A DNA stretch of 64,000 nucleotides from Corynebacterium uropygiale. Lineage in GTDB: Bacteria > Actinomycetota > Actinomycetes > Mycobacteriales > Mycobacteriaceae. The stretch's first letter is position 1, and each line of letters starts with the position of its first letter. The stretch is taken from positions 451,071 through 515,070 of the forward strand of contig NZ_JAKGSI010000002.1 of assembly GCF_021568315.1 (NCBI RefSeq). Reading direction: 5' to 3'. Below the pieces are notes generated by a model. It had not been told where the DNA came from, made no database searches, and was given only the letters and a program-made list of their open reading frames with translations. Shown in pieces: positions 39,813 to 49,336 of this stretch. The translations under genes were made by a program, and so were the position numbers.

Positions 39813-42074
39813 TCACCGGAAAATGTTACCAATCCCGGAGAATACTGAGTTTCCGCTGCTCGAGAGCGGATTATCAGACACCATATACGTCCATGTCGCC
39901 GACGGGCGAATGCGTCCGTGATCCTCCAGGTGAGCGCCCTCCTCGTCGATAGGAACGCTCTCAAAAGTCTCGACGGACTTGTCCACCGCCCGCTGGGCCA
40001 GATCCTTGAACTCTCGCACGGCGATGCGGTGGAACTCGTCGATCGGGGTTTCCTTGGCAACCGCCCGTAGGTGGATGGACTCGCGGACTTCATCCATGAT
40101 GCTCAGGTGCCCTGCCCATTCCTCATCGAGGTGGAAGAGCATGATGCTCCGCGCCGCCTCCGCGATTCCCGGCAGGTCAGCGAGCTCGGCGGCGCGTTCG
40201 GGGGCGCGCTGCTGGAATTCCTCCCAGGCGAGATCGGTGTCCAGGAGGCGGGCGCGTCGCTCGTCGATAATGGCGCGCTGGTCCGTGAGGAGCTTGTTGT
40301 ACTTCCACGTCTGGGCATGGATTTCCAGGAGCTGCCCCTCGGTGACGCGCTGGCAGTGCCCGATGAAGTGGCTGATCCGCTTGTCCTCGATCCGGCCGTC
40401 CGCGTCCGGGTGCGCGGTGATCCGCTCCCCGCTCCCGCCGGCCACGACCATGTCATCCTCGAGCGAGACGAAGAATACCGAACGGCCTGGGTCACCCTGG
40501 CGCCCCGCCCGCCCGCGCAGCTGGTGATCGAGGCGGGCCGTCTTGTGCCGCCCCGTCCCGATCACCGCAAGGCCGCCCTTGGCCACGACCTCGTCATAGG
40601 CGGCCTCGTCCGCGCCGCCTAGGCGAATATCCGTGCCGCGGCCAGCCATCTGCGTGGACACGGTGATGCGTCCGACGTCGCCGGCCTCCGCGATGATGCG
40701 CGCCTCCTCGTCGTCGTTCTTCGCGTTGAGAACGGCGACGTCCAGGTCCTCGAGCTCCTCCGCGAGGGCCTCCGACTCCGCCACATCGTGCGTGCCCACG
40801 AGCACCGGCTGCCCCGTCGCATGGAGCCTGCGGATCTCCTCCACGATCGCCTGGTTCTTCTCCGCCATCGTGGCGTAGATGCGATCGGCCTCGTCGACGC
40901 GCGCCAGCGGCTTATGCCGCTCCACGACGGCAACCCCCACGTCATAAAACTGCCGCAGCTGATCGGTCGCCTCGACGGCCGTCCCCGTCATCCCGCACAG
41001 GGTCCGGTAGCGCCCCATGAGCGCCTGGATGGTGATGGTGTCGAGGATCCGGCCGCCCTCGCTCACCCGCAGGCCCTCTTTGGCCTCGACGGCCGCCTGG
41101 AGGCCATCGGGCCAGCGCTGAAGTTCGGCGATGCGCCCGCGGGAGGAGTCGATGAGCTGCACTTTCCCTTCGCGGACGACGTAGTGGATGTCCCGGATGA
41201 GCAGCGCTTTCGCGTGGAGCGCCAGGTTGACGTGGACGAGCGTCGAGCCGGCATCCTCCCCCTCGTAGAGGGACTCCACCCCGAGCGCCGCGGCCACGCG
41301 ATCTGCCCCGGCGTCCGTGAGGAAGACGTTGCGGCGCTCGTCGTCGATCTCGTAGTGCTGCCCCTCGACGAGGTCGCGGACGATGTCGGTGATCTGCCCC
41401 GTCGGCGCCTCGCCGGGCGCGGCCCCGGCAAGTACGAGGGGGACGAGAGCTTCGTCGACGAGGACCGAATCCGCCTCATCGACGAGGGCGACGTCCACCT
41501 CGCCCTGGACTTCCTCCTCCCGCGCGGTGACCTGGCGGTCACGGAGCACATCGAAGCCAATCTCATTGACCGGCCCATACACGATGGAGCGCTGATACAC
41601 GTCCCTGCGCTCCTCGCGGCTCAGGCTCTCGTCGATGGCGCCCACCGTGAGGCCGAAGAAGTCGACGAGGGGACGCATCCACTCGGCATCGCGGCGAGCG
41701 AGGTAGTCGTTGACGGTGAGGATGTGAACGCGGCGGCCCTGGGCGGCAAAGCCGACGGCAGCCATCGCGCCGACGAGGGTCTTGCCCTCGCCGGTCGCCA
41801 TTTGGATCACATCGCCGCCGAGGATGAGCTGGACGGCCTGAAGCTGGCAGGGGAAGGGATCGAGGCTTAGGGTGCGCCGCGACGCCTCCGCGAGGGCAGC
41901 CAGCCGCTCCCCGTCATCTCCCTGGCGAAGGCGGGTGCGGAGCTCCTCATCGCTGAGGCGCGCGCTCTCCTCGCGGGTAGCCTCCGCCTGAGCGGCTACG
42001 TGCTCTCCCCGCTTGTGGTTCTTCCGTGCGGCGCTTCCCCCCATCGCTCGCCAAAACCAGTCAAACGCCGCCAT
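39813..42074 (-). CDS. secA2: Accessory Sec translocase ATPase SecA2
   Basis: 753 residues, shorter than housekeeping SecA (about 840-900) and lacking its C-terminal zinc-binding tail. Walker A is MATGEGKTLVGAMAA, the preprotein-binding region and LTVNDYLARRDAEWM follow, and motif II is ALVDEADSVLVDEAL. Later GMTGTAVEATDQLRQFYD, VLVGTHDVAESEALAEEL and MAGRGTDIRLGG are typical SecA. SecA2 exports a small subset of proteins with the normal SecYEG channel. The ATG at 42074 follows an AGGAAGAGAGG stretch; a TATTCT -10-like box lies at 42115-42120 on the minus strand. odhI follows 78 nt downstream. Confidence 0.93.
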   Translation of the reverse strand: MAAFDWFWRAMGGSAARKNHKRGEHVAAQAEATREESARLSDEELRTRLRQGDDGERLAALAEASRRTLSLDPFPCQLQAVQLILGGDVIQMATGEGKTLVGAMAAVGFAAQGRRVHILTVNDYLARRDAEWMRPLVDFFGLTVGAIDESLSREERRDVYQRSIVYGPVNEIGFDVLRDRQVTAREEEVQGEVDVALVDEADSVLVDEALVPLVLAGAAPGEAPTGQITDIVRDLVEGQHYEIDDERRNVFLTDAGADRVAAALGVESLYEGEDAGSTLVHVNLALHAKALLIRDIHYVVREGKVQLIDSSRGRIAELQRWPDGLQAAVEAKEGLRVSEGGRILDTITIQALMGRYRTLCGMTGTAVEATDQLRQFYDVGVAVVERHKPLARVDEADRIYATMAEKNQAIVEEIRRLHATGQPVLVGTHDVAESEALAEELEDLDVAVLNAKNDDEEARIIAEAGDVGRITVSTQMAGRGTDIRLGGADEAAYDEVVAKGGLAVIGTGRHKTARLDHQLRGRAGRQGDPGRSVFFVSLEDDMVVAGGSGERITAHPDADGRIEDKRISHFIGHCQRVTEGQLLEIHAQTWKYNKLLTDQRAIIDERRARLLDTDLAWEEFQQRAPERAAELADLPGIAEAARSIMLFHLDEEWAGHLSIMDEVRESIHLRAVAKETPIDEFHRIAVREFKDLAQRAVDKSVETFESVPIDEEGAHLEDHGRIRPSATWTYMVSDNPLSSSGNSVFSGIGNIFR

Positions 42075-42164
42075 GCGAGCGCCTCTCTTCCTACTCAGAC
42101 TCGTACTGTTCCCGAGAATAGCCGGCCACTAGGATACGGAAGAGGACTCCCCCGTCAATAGCGT

Positions 42165-42176
42165 TGAATCGATTCA
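42165..42176. repeat. 12-nt palindrome TGAATCGATTCA
   Basis: Perfect palindrome in the secA2/hydrolase divergent gap, 28 nt upstream of the hydrolase start and downstream of a plus-strand TAGGAT box (42130-42135). Operator or coincidence; no regulator can be assigned. Confidence 0.3.
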
Positions 42177-42203
42177 TGACTCCTTGTGCGAAAGGTGGAA
42201 CCC

Positions 42204-43340
42204 GTGCATTCCGTGAATGTGTCCGTCCCGTCCTCTGAAGGGCTGTCGATGGCCGGCACCATTGATTTCCCCGATGACAAGCCCATCGCCTGGGCGATGT
42301 TTGCGCATTGCTTCACGGGTTCGCGGCACACCCCTGCGGCGAGCCGCGTGTGCCGGGAGCTCACGAATTTCGGGATCGCCTCCCTGCGTTTTGACTTCCC
42401 GGGGTTGGGGCAGTCGGAGGGCGATTTTGGGAGTACCTCATTTAGCTCAAACGTCGAGGACATCAAGGCCGCCCACCGCTGGATGAGCGAGAACTACGGC
42501 ACCCCCCAGCTGCTCATCGGGCACTCCCTCGGCGGTGCGGCCTCCCTGCGGGCAGCCACTGAGCTCAAGGCGCTCTCCGCGGTGGCGACGATCGGCGCGC
42601 CTTTCGACCCCGCGCACGCTGTCCTCCACTTCGCTGACCGCATCAAGGAGGTGGACGACGAAGGCTCGGTGACCGTCGTCCTGGGCGGACGAGACATCGT
42701 GATCTCCCGGGAGTTCCTGGAGGACCTCGCCGAGGTGAGCGTCGAGTCCTATCTCCCCCGCCTGCGCAAGCCGCTGCTCCTCCTCCACTCCCCGACGGAC
42801 CAGACGGTGGGCATCGACAACGCGCAGAACATCTTCCGCATCACCCGGTACCCGAAGTCCCTCGTGAGCCTTGACCGCGCGGATCACCTGTGCACCCGCC
42901 AGGGCAGCGCGCAGCGGGCGGCACAGCTCATCGGATCCTGGGTGGCACCCTACCTCAAGCCCGAGTACCAGCCCGAGCCCCTGGAGGCCGGCGCCGTGGC
43001 GACGTCGGCGACGGGCACCAAGTTCGCCGATGTCGTGCGCACGCGCCACGGCAACCTGCTCACTGACCGCAGCAAGTCCGACGGCGGGAAGAACCTCGGG
43101 CACTCGGTGTCCGACCTCGTGGCGGGAGCCCTGGCCGCCCACGGATCCCAGGCGATCCGCGCCCTCGCGAGGAAGAAGAAGATCCGCCTGGACGCAGTCT
43201 CCGTCCGGGTGCATCCCCGGGAGGACGGCGGATTTGAGCGCAGCATCGAGATCTCCGGGGACATCGACGAGGCCACGCGGCGCGAGCTCATCGCGAGTAT
43301 CCCCGAGATGGAGCTCAGCGTGGATGACCGTCACGCCTAA
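42204..43340 (+). CDS. Alpha/beta hydrolase fused to a degenerate OsmC domain
   Basis: 378 residues from GTG 42204, which has AAAGGTGG 5 nt upstream; GTG 42186 is the alternative. The first ~245 residues are a serine hydrolase: AMFAHCFTGSR, FDFPGLGQSEGDF, nucleophile elbow IGHSLGG, TIGAPFD, acid in LLHSPTDQTVG and histidine in RADHLC. The last ~110 residues follow the OsmC plan (VVRTRHGNLLTDRSKSDGGK, LGHSVSDLVAGALAAHG), but the peroxidatic cysteine position of OsmC (LAAC) reads LAAHG and the second cysteine region (CPVH) is missing. So the thiol peroxidase activity is probably lost. The fusion itself is widespread. The hydrolase substrate is unknown. Confidence 0.85.
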   Translation: MHSVNVSVPSSEGLSMAGTIDFPDDKPIAWAMFAHCFTGSRHTPAASRVCRELTNFGIASLRFDFPGLGQSEGDFGSTSFSSNVEDIKAAHRWMSENYGTPQLLIGHSLGGAASLRAATELKALSAVATIGAPFDPAHAVLHFADRIKEVDDEGSVTVVLGGRDIVISREFLEDLAEVSVESYLPRLRKPLLLLHSPTDQTVGIDNAQNIFRITRYPKSLVSLDRADHLCTRQGSAQRAAQLIGSWVAPYLKPEYQPEPLEAGAVATSATGTKFADVVRTRHGNLLTDRSKSDGGKNLGHSVSDLVAGALAAHGSQAIRALARKKKIRLDAVSVRVHPREDGGFERSIEISGDIDEATRRELIASIPEMELSVDDRHA

Positions 43341-43407
43341 AGCGAAAAACACCGCTCTGACCTGCTGATTGGACGAAGCGACTCACACAGTTGTAACCTA
43401 TGGGAGT

Positions 43408-43421
43408 TGCTTCACGAAGCA
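43408..43421 (+). other. Short hairpin just upstream of tRNA-Pro
   Basis: TGCTTCACGAAGCA is a perfect stem with a 2-nt loop ending 4 nt before the mature tRNA 5' end. It would lie in the tRNA precursor's 5' leader and could guide RNase P processing. A candidate promoter is TTGGAC (43369-43374) with TAACCT (43394-43399), 19-nt spacer. Confidence 0.35.
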
Positions 43422-43425
43422 GCGG

Positions 43426-43502
43426 CGGACTGTGGCGCAGTTTGGTAGCGCACTACACTGGGGGTGTAGGGGTCGCAGGTTCAAATCCTGTCAGTCCGAC
43501 CA
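43426..43502 (+). tRNA. tRNA-Pro, anticodon GGG
   Basis: 77 nt with encoded CCA. The acceptor stem is CGGACTG/CAGTCCG with discriminator A43499 and CCA at 43500-43502. The anticodon stem CTACA/TGTAG (43453-43457 and 43465-43469) closes a 7-base loop with anticodon GGG at 43460-43462, reading CCC and CCU. The T arm contains GGTTCAAATCC. A terminator hairpin follows at once. Confidence 0.97.
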
Positions 43503-43505
43503 GTC

Positions 43506-43531
43506 CCCGCCACATATGTGGCGGGTTATTT
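43506..43531 (+). terminator. Rho-independent terminator of tRNA-Pro
   Basis: A perfect 20-nt palindrome (43506-43525, starting CCCGCCACAT) followed by TTATTT. Confidence 0.8.
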
Positions 43532-43571
43532 CTCTTCCACACGGGTGGCGTGGCCTCAGGCCCCTGCTCTG

Positions 43572-44216
43572 TCACAGCCGCCGCTGCAGCTGCTCATGGT
43601 GGAGGGTCGGCAGGCAGTTGGCCTCGACGACCGCCCGCGCGCACTCACGATCCCCCATCTTCGCCCGGAAGGCCATCCCCATGGTGATGCCGTGTGAGGG
43701 AGCGTCCCCGAGAATTAGCTGATCTCCCGGCCGGATGACGCCGGGCCGCAGGACCCGAAAATAGCTGCCAGCCCTCCCGTGCTCGGTAAATAGGGCCAAC
43801 CATCCGGGAACCCCCATCCATCCGGCGAAGGTCCGGCACGGTGTCCGCGGCACGGACACCTGGAGGCGTGTGCTGCCGCACTCCAGCTCCTGGTTGATGA
43901 CCAGCGTCGAGGCGTCGATCCCCGAGAGCGTGAGGTTCTCCCCGAAAGAGCCAGGTGGGCAGGGGCGCCCCAGCCGCTCCTCCCAATAGGCCAGTTCCTC
44001 CGACTCAAAGGCGTATACCGCCTTATCCGCGCCGCCGTGGTGCTTGGTGTCTCCAATGACATCCCCCTTCACCCCCGATCCGTCCCCGTAGTGGGGCCCC
44101 GGGGCGGAAATCTCCAGAAACTCGACGGGCTTCTTCTCAATACCACTAACCCGATCGGCCCCGCCCGGGTCTGGCTGGGGGACGGCACAATTGGTCGAAA
44201 GAATGTGAGCTACCAT
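43572..44216 (-). CDS. MOSC-domain protein (YiiM-like)
   Basis: 214 residues. The MOSC fold is recognisable: GVKGDVIGDTKHHGGADKAV, PGSFGENLTLSGID, and the cysteine motif VSVPRTPCRTFAGWMG. MOSC domains bind a molybdenum cofactor sulfur site; YiiM-type proteins reduce N-hydroxylated compounds. No molybdopterin synthesis gene is in view, so cofactor supply comes from elsewhere. A TACACT box lies 8 nt before the ATG at 44216, so the message is probably leaderless. Confidence 0.85.
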   Translation of the reverse strand: MVAHILSTNCAVPQPDPGGADRVSGIEKKPVEFLEISAPGPHYGDGSGVKGDVIGDTKHHGGADKAVYAFESEELAYWEERLGRPCPPGSFGENLTLSGIDASTLVINQELECGSTRLQVSVPRTPCRTFAGWMGVPGWLALFTEHGRAGSYFRVLRPGVIRPGDQLILGDAPSHGITMGMAFRAKMGDRECARAVVEANCLPTLHHEQLQRRL

Positions 44217-44224
44217 ACTCCGAC

Positions 44225-44230
44225 AGTGTA
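44225..44230 (-). promoter_or_regulatory. Leaderless -10 box for the MOSC gene
   Basis: TACACT on the minus strand, 8 nt before ATG 44216. Confidence 0.5.
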
Positions 44231-44261
44231 GCGGGTGGCCCGGAGAGGGCTGTCTCTCCCC

Positions 44262-45266
44262 CTAGCGGGCTGGCACCTTCGCGATGCCGAAGAAGCGCAG
44301 GATCTCGTCGGTCGCCATATTCTTGGGCACGTGCTCACGCTTGTCGTTGGGGGCACCCGGCCACGCGTGCACCCCCTCACCCACGCGAATGTGGCTGAGC
44401 GGAAGCTCGCAGCCATACCAATCCTGGCGCACGGCACTGCGGTTAATCCGATAGAACTGAGACCCTCCCACGCAGTGATTGCGCCGCGAGGCCTTCTCCA
44501 GAACCGCCGGCACGGAGTCATAGCGGGTGCCGTGCCGCGTCCCGCCATCGTATTTCACGACGGGATCCTCGGTGCCATGAATGTCCAGAAGGGCCACCGG
44601 CTCCCCGGAACAGTTCTCGTGCACGGCGGGATAGTAGGCGGCGGACACCAGCGCCACCCCGGCGAAGAGGTCAGGCATCTGGCAGCCAATCATGGCGGCG
44701 AATCCCCCGCCGTTGGAGAACCCCGCCGCGAAGACCCGTTCGGTGTCCACGGGGTAGACCGTCTTCAGCGCAGCAAGGATATCGTGCACGAACTGCCGGT
44801 CCTTGCCCTTGTTGGTCACCGAGTAGGGCGCCCCTTCCCAGGACTGGCGGATGCCATCGGGATAGACGATGAGCGCCTGGGCGTCGTCGAGGTGAGTGTA
44901 GGTCTCCATGAGCGCGGCGTTCTCCCCGTAGCCGTGGAAGGCGAAGATGACGGGGATGCGGCGCCCCGGGTAGAAGTTTCGGGGAACGGAGAGGATGAAT
45001 TGGCGGGTGCGCCCGGCGGAGGCGAGCTGGATCGTCGCGGACTCCCCCGCGCCGGGGCTCTTGAAGGCCGGGGTGCCCTCGGGGGAGACGATGGAGGTCG
45101 TCGCCGTCCGCGTCGCGGGAGCGGTGGCGTGGAGGTCGCCGGAGCCCGACTGCTCTGAGTGATTACCGGTGTCATAGTAGAGAGCGATCATCACGACCGC
45201 GAGCCCGATGACGATTCCGCCCAAGAGGGCCACCACCCGCGATAGCCGCTTCTTCTCTCCTGCCAT
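44262..45266 (-). CDS. Membrane-anchored or secreted LpqC-like esterase
   Basis: 334 residues. An N-terminal membrane/signal segment (VVALLGGIVIGLAVVMIALYY, residues ~11-31) has no lipobox cysteine. A Ser/Thr-rich linker leads to an alpha/beta hydrolase of the feruloyl-esterase/PHB-depolymerase type: PVIFAFHGYGENAALM, IVYPDGIRQSWEGAP, nucleophile AGFSNGGGFAAMIGC, acid in DIHGTEDPVVKYDGG and histidine in GVHAWPG. Several cysteines suggest disulfides outside the cell. The substrate is unknown; an ester of plant or host origin is an inference from the family. GGGAAAGG lies upstream of the ATG. Confidence 0.85.
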   Translation of the reverse strand: MAGEKKRLSRVVALLGGIVIGLAVVMIALYYDTGNHSEQSGSGDLHATAPATRTATTSIVSPEGTPAFKSPGAGESATIQLASAGRTRQFILSVPRNFYPGRRIPVIFAFHGYGENAALMETYTHLDDAQALIVYPDGIRQSWEGAPYSVTNKGKDRQFVHDILAALKTVYPVDTERVFAAGFSNGGGFAAMIGCQMPDLFAGVALVSAAYYPAVHENCSGEPVALLDIHGTEDPVVKYDGGTRHGTRYDSVPAVLEKASRRNHCVGGSQFYRINRSAVRQDWYGCELPLSHIRVGEGVHAWPGAPNDKREHVPKNMATDEILRFFGIAKVPAR

Positions 45267-45317
45267 CCGGCGTTATCCCAACCTTTCCCTGACAACGGGC
45301 CGACACCAACCCCCTGC

Positions 45318-45333
45318 ATTCTAGCGATACCAT
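45318..45333. promoter_or_regulatory. Back-to-back -10 boxes for the esterase and methyltransferase
   Basis: Minus strand TAGAAT at 45318-45323 (leader ~45 nt for the esterase). Plus strand TACCAT at 45328-45333, 6 nt before the methyltransferase GTG at 45340. The two boxes are only 4 nt apart, so the two promoters can hardly fire at the same time. Confidence 0.5.
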
Positions 45334-45339
45334 CAAGGG

Positions 45340-46122
45340 GTGTTGAGACCGCGATCCCAGAGAGATGCTCCCCGTTTCAAAAACGCCGCGCACCGCCATC
45401 TCAGCGCCGGCGCCTTCGTCGAGGAAGCCACCGCCTATGATCGCATTCGCCCAGCGTATCTGCCCCGCACGCGGGAATTGCTGGGGCGGCCGCACGCGGG
45501 GCTTCGCGTCCATGACCTCGGCTGTGGCACCGGGAAATTCCTCTCCCTCTGGGAGGGTTCCGACGCCCACCTCAGCGCCTCCGACCCCAGCACCGACATG
45601 CTTCGGGTGTGCCGGGTCCTGCACCCCGAAATTCCGCTGTGGCGCGGGGTTGCGGAGCACATCCCCCTGCCCGACTCCTCCCTCGACGTCCTCACCTGTG
45701 CCCAAACCTGGCACTGGGTGGACACGGCCCGCGCCTGTCAGGAGGCGGATCGGGTGCTGGCCCCCGGCGGGCAGCTGCTCCTGGCCTGGAACACCATCGA
45801 TGTGTCCGAGCCGTGGGTGCTTCGCCTCGCGCGCATCATGCACAGCGGGGACATCCAGCGGGAGGGATTCCTCCCCGAACTGGTTGAGCCTTTCGAGGTC
45901 CGTCGAACCCTCCGCACGCGGTGGTCCACTGAGATGAGCCCCGCCGATCTTCACGCGCTCACGCACACCCGCTCGTACTGGCTCCGCAGCCCCGAGCACA
46001 TCCGCCAGCGCGTGACGGACAACCTCAACTGGTATCTCTTCGAACACCTCGGATTCGAGGAAGACTCCCGGATCACCCTGCCCTATCGCCTCGACGCATT
46101 CCTCGTCGAGCGGGCGGAATGA
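45340..46122 (+). CDS. Class I SAM-dependent methyltransferase
   Basis: 260 residues from GTG 45340. SAM motifs: LRVHDLGCGTGKFLSLWEGS, LSASDPSTDMLRVCR, GVAEHIPLPDSSLDVLTCAQ and LAPGGQLLLAWNT. The pattern EEATAYDRIRPAYLP before the SAM site and QTWHWVD after it is typical of the UbiE/Tam-like Methyltransf_11 group. The substrate is unknown. It is divergent from the esterase and convergent with cmk-der. A short GCCGA/TCGGC hairpin near 46157-46171 lies in the convergent gap. Confidence 0.82.
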   Translation: MLRPRSQRDAPRFKNAAHRHLSAGAFVEEATAYDRIRPAYLPRTRELLGRPHAGLRVHDLGCGTGKFLSLWEGSDAHLSASDPSTDMLRVCRVLHPEIPLWRGVAEHIPLPDSSLDVLTCAQTWHWVDTARACQEADRVLAPGGQLLLAWNTIDVSEPWVLRLARIMHSGDIQREGFLPELVEPFEVRRTLRTRWSTEMSPADLHALTHTRSYWLRSPEHIRQRVTDNLNWYLFEHLGFEEDSRITLPYRLDAFLVERAE

Positions 46123-46183
46123 TCCGGGGCGGGAGTTTCGGCGGCACCGCCGGTCCTGCCGATCCCGTCGGCCCTGCCCGGTC

Positions 46184-48301
46184 TTAGGAGCGCTTGCGGC
46201 GCTCGCGCACGCGCACCGCGATGCGCACCGGGCTGCCTTCGAAGCCGAAGGACTCGCGGAGCTTGCGCTCGAGGTAGCGGCGATAGCCGGCGTCGAGGAA
46301 GCCCGTGGTGAAGAGGACGATCACCGGGGGCCGGGTGGAGGCCTGCGTCGCGAAGAGCACCTTCGGCAGACGCCCGCCCTGCATGGGTGGCGGATTCTGC
46401 GCGATGACCTCCCGCACCCAGTTGTTGAGCTTCCCGGTGCTGATGCGCTGGTCCCAGCTCTCGAGTGCCTCGATCATCGCGGGTTCGAGCTTCTGCAGAG
46501 CGCGGCCGGTCTTCGCAGAGATGTTGATCTTCCGCACCCAGGGGATGTGGGCCAGCTGCTGGTCGATATCGCGATCGAGCTCCCAGCGTCGATCCTCATC
46601 CATGAGGTCCCACTTGTTGAAGGCCAGCACGAGCGCCCGGCCGGACTCCATGATCATCCGGAGGACCCGCTGGTCCTGCTCGGAGACCGGCTCGGAGGCG
46701 TCGATGAGCATGATGCACACCTCGGCGGCGTCGATCGCGTTCTGCGTCCGGATGGAGGCATAGAACTCGTGTCCTGAGGCATTCTTCACCTTGCGGCGAA
46801 GCCCCGCAGTGTCGACGAAGCGCCACAGGTGAGTATCCAGTTGCACGAGGGAGTCGACGGGATCCACCGTGGTGCCGGCCACGGAGTCCACCACCGAGCG
46901 CTCCTCACCGGTGATCTTGTTGAGCAGGGAGGACTTGCCCACGTTCGGCTTGCCGACCAACGCCACGCGCCGGGGCCCCTCCGTGATGGAGGCGCTGCGC
47001 GGCTCCTCCGGGAAGGCGGCGTGCACGGCGTCGAGCACGTCGGCGCCGCCGCGGCCGTGCTGCGCGGAGACGGGGAACGGGTCCCCGAGGCCCAGGGCAT
47101 AGAACTCGGCCATGTCGGCGAGCTGCATGTCAGAATCGCACTTGTTCGCCACGAGGAGTACCGGGACTTCGCTGCGCTGGAGGCGTCGGGCCATGACCTC
47201 ATCCGTGGCGGTGATGCCCACCTTGGTGTCCACCACCATGACGATGACGTCCGCGGTGGCCATCGCGGCCTCGGCCTGGCGGGCAATCGAGGCGTGGATC
47301 CCCTTCACATTCGGGTCCCAGCCGCCCGTATCCTGCACCCAGAAGCGCTGGCCGTTCCAGTCCGCCAGGTAGGAGATGCGGTCGCGGGTCACGCCCGGGT
47401 GATCCTCGACGACGGCTTCCCGGCGCCCGATGAAGCGGTTCACTAGCGTGGACTTGCCGACGTTCGGCCGGCCCACGATCGCCACCGTGCAGAGTGCTTC
47501 CTCGACGACGTCGGGGCGCCCGAGGCCATACTCCTCCTCGAGCTCCTCCCAGCGCTCCTCCTCGTCGAAATCCTCGAGCTCCTCGTCCCATTCGCCGCAG
47601 GACTCCTCGACCACGCCGAGGAGCGCATCGTGGACCTCCTCCGGGCTCATATCCGAGGTGTCAATGATGATGGCGTCCTCGGCCGGGCGCAGCGGGGAGG
47701 TTGCGCGCTCGGAATCCAGGCGATCGCGGCGCTCGACGTTGGCGAGGACGGTCTCGAAGTCCACCTCGCGGCCGGCGGCCTGGTCCTGATCGAAGCGGCG
47801 CTTCGCCCTCACCTCCGCGTCTGCCGTGAGGAAGGCCTTCGCCGGGGCGTCCGCGAGAACGACCGTGCCGATGTCCCGGCCCTCCATCACCGCGCGCCCG
47901 GCCCGCTCCGCCATCGAGCGCTGAAGGGCGACGAGGTTCTCGCGCACCTCCGGGATGGCAGACACAGCCGAGACGATCTGCGTGACCTCTGGGCCGCGGA
48001 TCTCGGCGGAGACGTCCTCGCCGTCGAGGAGGACGTTCGTGGAATCGGGATCATCATTAATTCCCAGGGGGAGATCGCGGGTTGCTTCGATGACCGCCTG
48101 CGTGTCCTGCGGATCGATGCCAGCGCGCAGAACCGCGAGGGCGGCCACGCGGTACATGGCCCCGGTGTCGATGTACGCGGCACCCAGGGTCTTCGCGACG
48201 GCGCGACACATCGTGGATTTGCCGGTGCCCGAGGGGCCATCCACCGCGAGAATGAGCCCACCGTCGGGGCGATTCGAGAGGTCTGTCATCGTCTCACTCA
48301 C
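46184..48301 (-). CDS. der: Bifunctional cytidylate kinase / GTPase Der
   Basis: 705 residues. Residues ~14-225 are CMP kinase: [68 protein letters not shown]. After an acidic linker ([18 protein letters not shown]) comes the tandem GTPase Der. GD1 has [24 protein letters not shown] and NKCD; GD2 has [27 protein letters not shown] and NKWD; the KH-like end is [15 protein letters not shown]. Cmk makes CDP from CMP; Der is needed for 50S ribosome assembly. The fusion is known in several actinobacteria. The start GTG overlaps the rluB stop by 4 nt. Confidence 0.95.
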   Translation of the reverse strand: MSETMTDLSNRPDGGLILAVDGPSGTGKSTMCRAVAKTLGAAYIDTGAMYRVAALAVLRAGIDPQDTQAVIEATRDLPLGINDDPDSTNVLLDGEDVSAEIRGPEVTQIVSAVSAIPEVRENLVALQRSMAERAGRAVMEGRDIGTVVLADAPAKAFLTADAEVRAKRRFDQDQAAGREVDFETVLANVERRDRLDSERATSPLRPAEDAIIIDTSDMSPEEVHDALLGVVEESCGEWDEELEDFDEEERWEELEEEYGLGRPDVVEEALCTVAIVGRPNVGKSTLVNRFIGRREAVVEDHPGVTRDRISYLADWNGQRFWVQDTGGWDPNVKGIHASIARQAEAAMATADVIVMVVDTKVGITATDEVMARRLQRSEVPVLLVANKCDSDMQLADMAEFYALGLGDPFPVSAQHGRGGADVLDAVHAAFPEEPRSASITEGPRRVALVGKPNVGKSSLLNKITGEERSVVDSVAGTTVDPVDSLVQLDTHLWRFVDTAGLRRKVKNASGHEFYASIRTQNAIDAAEVCIMLIDASEPVSEQDQRVLRMIMESGRALVLAFNKWDLMDEDRRWELDRDIDQQLAHIPWVRKINISAKTGRALQKLEPAMIEALESWDQRISTGKLNNWVREVIAQNPPPMQGGRLPKVLFATQASTRPPVIVLFTTGFLDAGYRRYLERKLRESFGFEGSPVRIAVRVRERRKRS

Positions 48302-49284
48302 ATTTCCACCGCCTTGTAGAGGCTGGTCAGCTCGGAAGAGTTCAGGGCACGAAGGTGGCCGGGCTTCTGCTCGCCCAGCTGCACCGTGTGGATCTTCGTC
48401 CGCACGAGGCGCTGCACGGGGTAGCCCAGCTCCTTGAGCATGCGGCGGACGATGTGCTTGCGGCCCTCGTGCAGCTCGACGCGGATGAGCGACTGGCCAT
48501 TGTAGGTGTCCACGATCTGCGCGTAGTCAGCCTTCGCGAGGCCATCCTCGAGCTCGACGCCGCGGCGCAGCGCCCGCACGACGTCCTTATCCGCCTCACC
48601 CAGAACGGTAGCGAGGTAAGTCTTCGTGATGCCGTACTTCGGATGCATGAGCCGATTGGCCAGCTCCCCATCATTGGTGAGGAGCAGGAGCCCCTCGGTG
48701 TCCGCGTCCAGCCGGCCCACGTGGAAGAGCCGCTGCCCCGAGCTCACCTTCTCGCTGATGAGATCGCCCACGCAGGGACGGCCCAGCTCATCCTGCATGG
48801 TGCTGTGGAGGCCGCGCGGCTTATTGAGGATCCAGTACTCGAGATCCTCGTTGACATTCACGCGTACGCCGTCGACCCGAATGATGTCCACGGCCGGGTT
48901 GACGCGCATCCCCTGCCGCTCGACAATCTTCCCATTGACCTCGACGCGCCCCTCCTCAATGAGGATCTCGGAGTTGCGGCGAGAGGCCACACCGGCCCGG
49001 GCAAGGACCTTCTGCAGGCGGATGCCGTCGCTCTCCTGCCCCTGGGCTGCGGCCTGGCGTCGGCGGACCTCAGCCTCATCGACGTGCTGGCGACGGGCTG
49101 GCTTGGCGTGGGAGATGAGCGGCATGTTCCGCTGATCGGCGGTCACCCCCTGCACGTAGTTCTTCTCCTGGGGGGCCTGCCGCGCTCCCCCCTTCCTCCG
49201 CTGGGAGCGGGAGCGGAAGCCCTTCTGGGGCGTGTCCTCGTGTTTTCTGTCCGGTGTACCATCTCGGCGAGCGGGTGGGGTCAC
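48298..49284 (-). CDS. rluB: RluB/RsuA-type 23S rRNA pseudouridine synthase
   Basis: 328 residues. About 85 residues of basic, low-complexity N-terminal extension ([19 protein letters not shown]) precede an S4 RNA-binding domain ([35 protein letters not shown]). The catalytic domain follows, with the nucleophilic Asp in [18 protein letters not shown], and then [20 protein letters not shown] and [18 protein letters not shown]. RluB converts a uridine in helix 89/90 of 23S rRNA to pseudouridine. It sits between scpB and cmk-der in a long operon, an order conserved in actinobacteria and firmicutes. Confidence 0.93.
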   Translation of the reverse strand: MTPPARRDGTPDRKHEDTPQKGFRSRSQRRKGGARQAPQEKNYVQGVTADQRNMPLISHAKPARRQHVDEAEVRRRQAAAQGQESDGIRLQKVLARAGVASRRNSEILIEEGRVEVNGKIVERQGMRVNPAVDIIRVDGVRVNVNEDLEYWILNKPRGLHSTMQDELGRPCVGDLISEKVSSGQRLFHVGRLDADTEGLLLLTNDGELANRLMHPKYGITKTYLATVLGEADKDVVRALRRGVELEDGLAKADYAQIVDTYNGQSLIRVELHEGRKHIVRRMLKELGYPVQRLVRTKIHTVQLGEQKPGHLRALNSSELTSLYKAVEM

Positions 49285-49336
49285 GGTCTCGTGCCTCTCT
49301 GTTCGGTGTTCGATTGTTCTCTACGGTGCAGGTATT

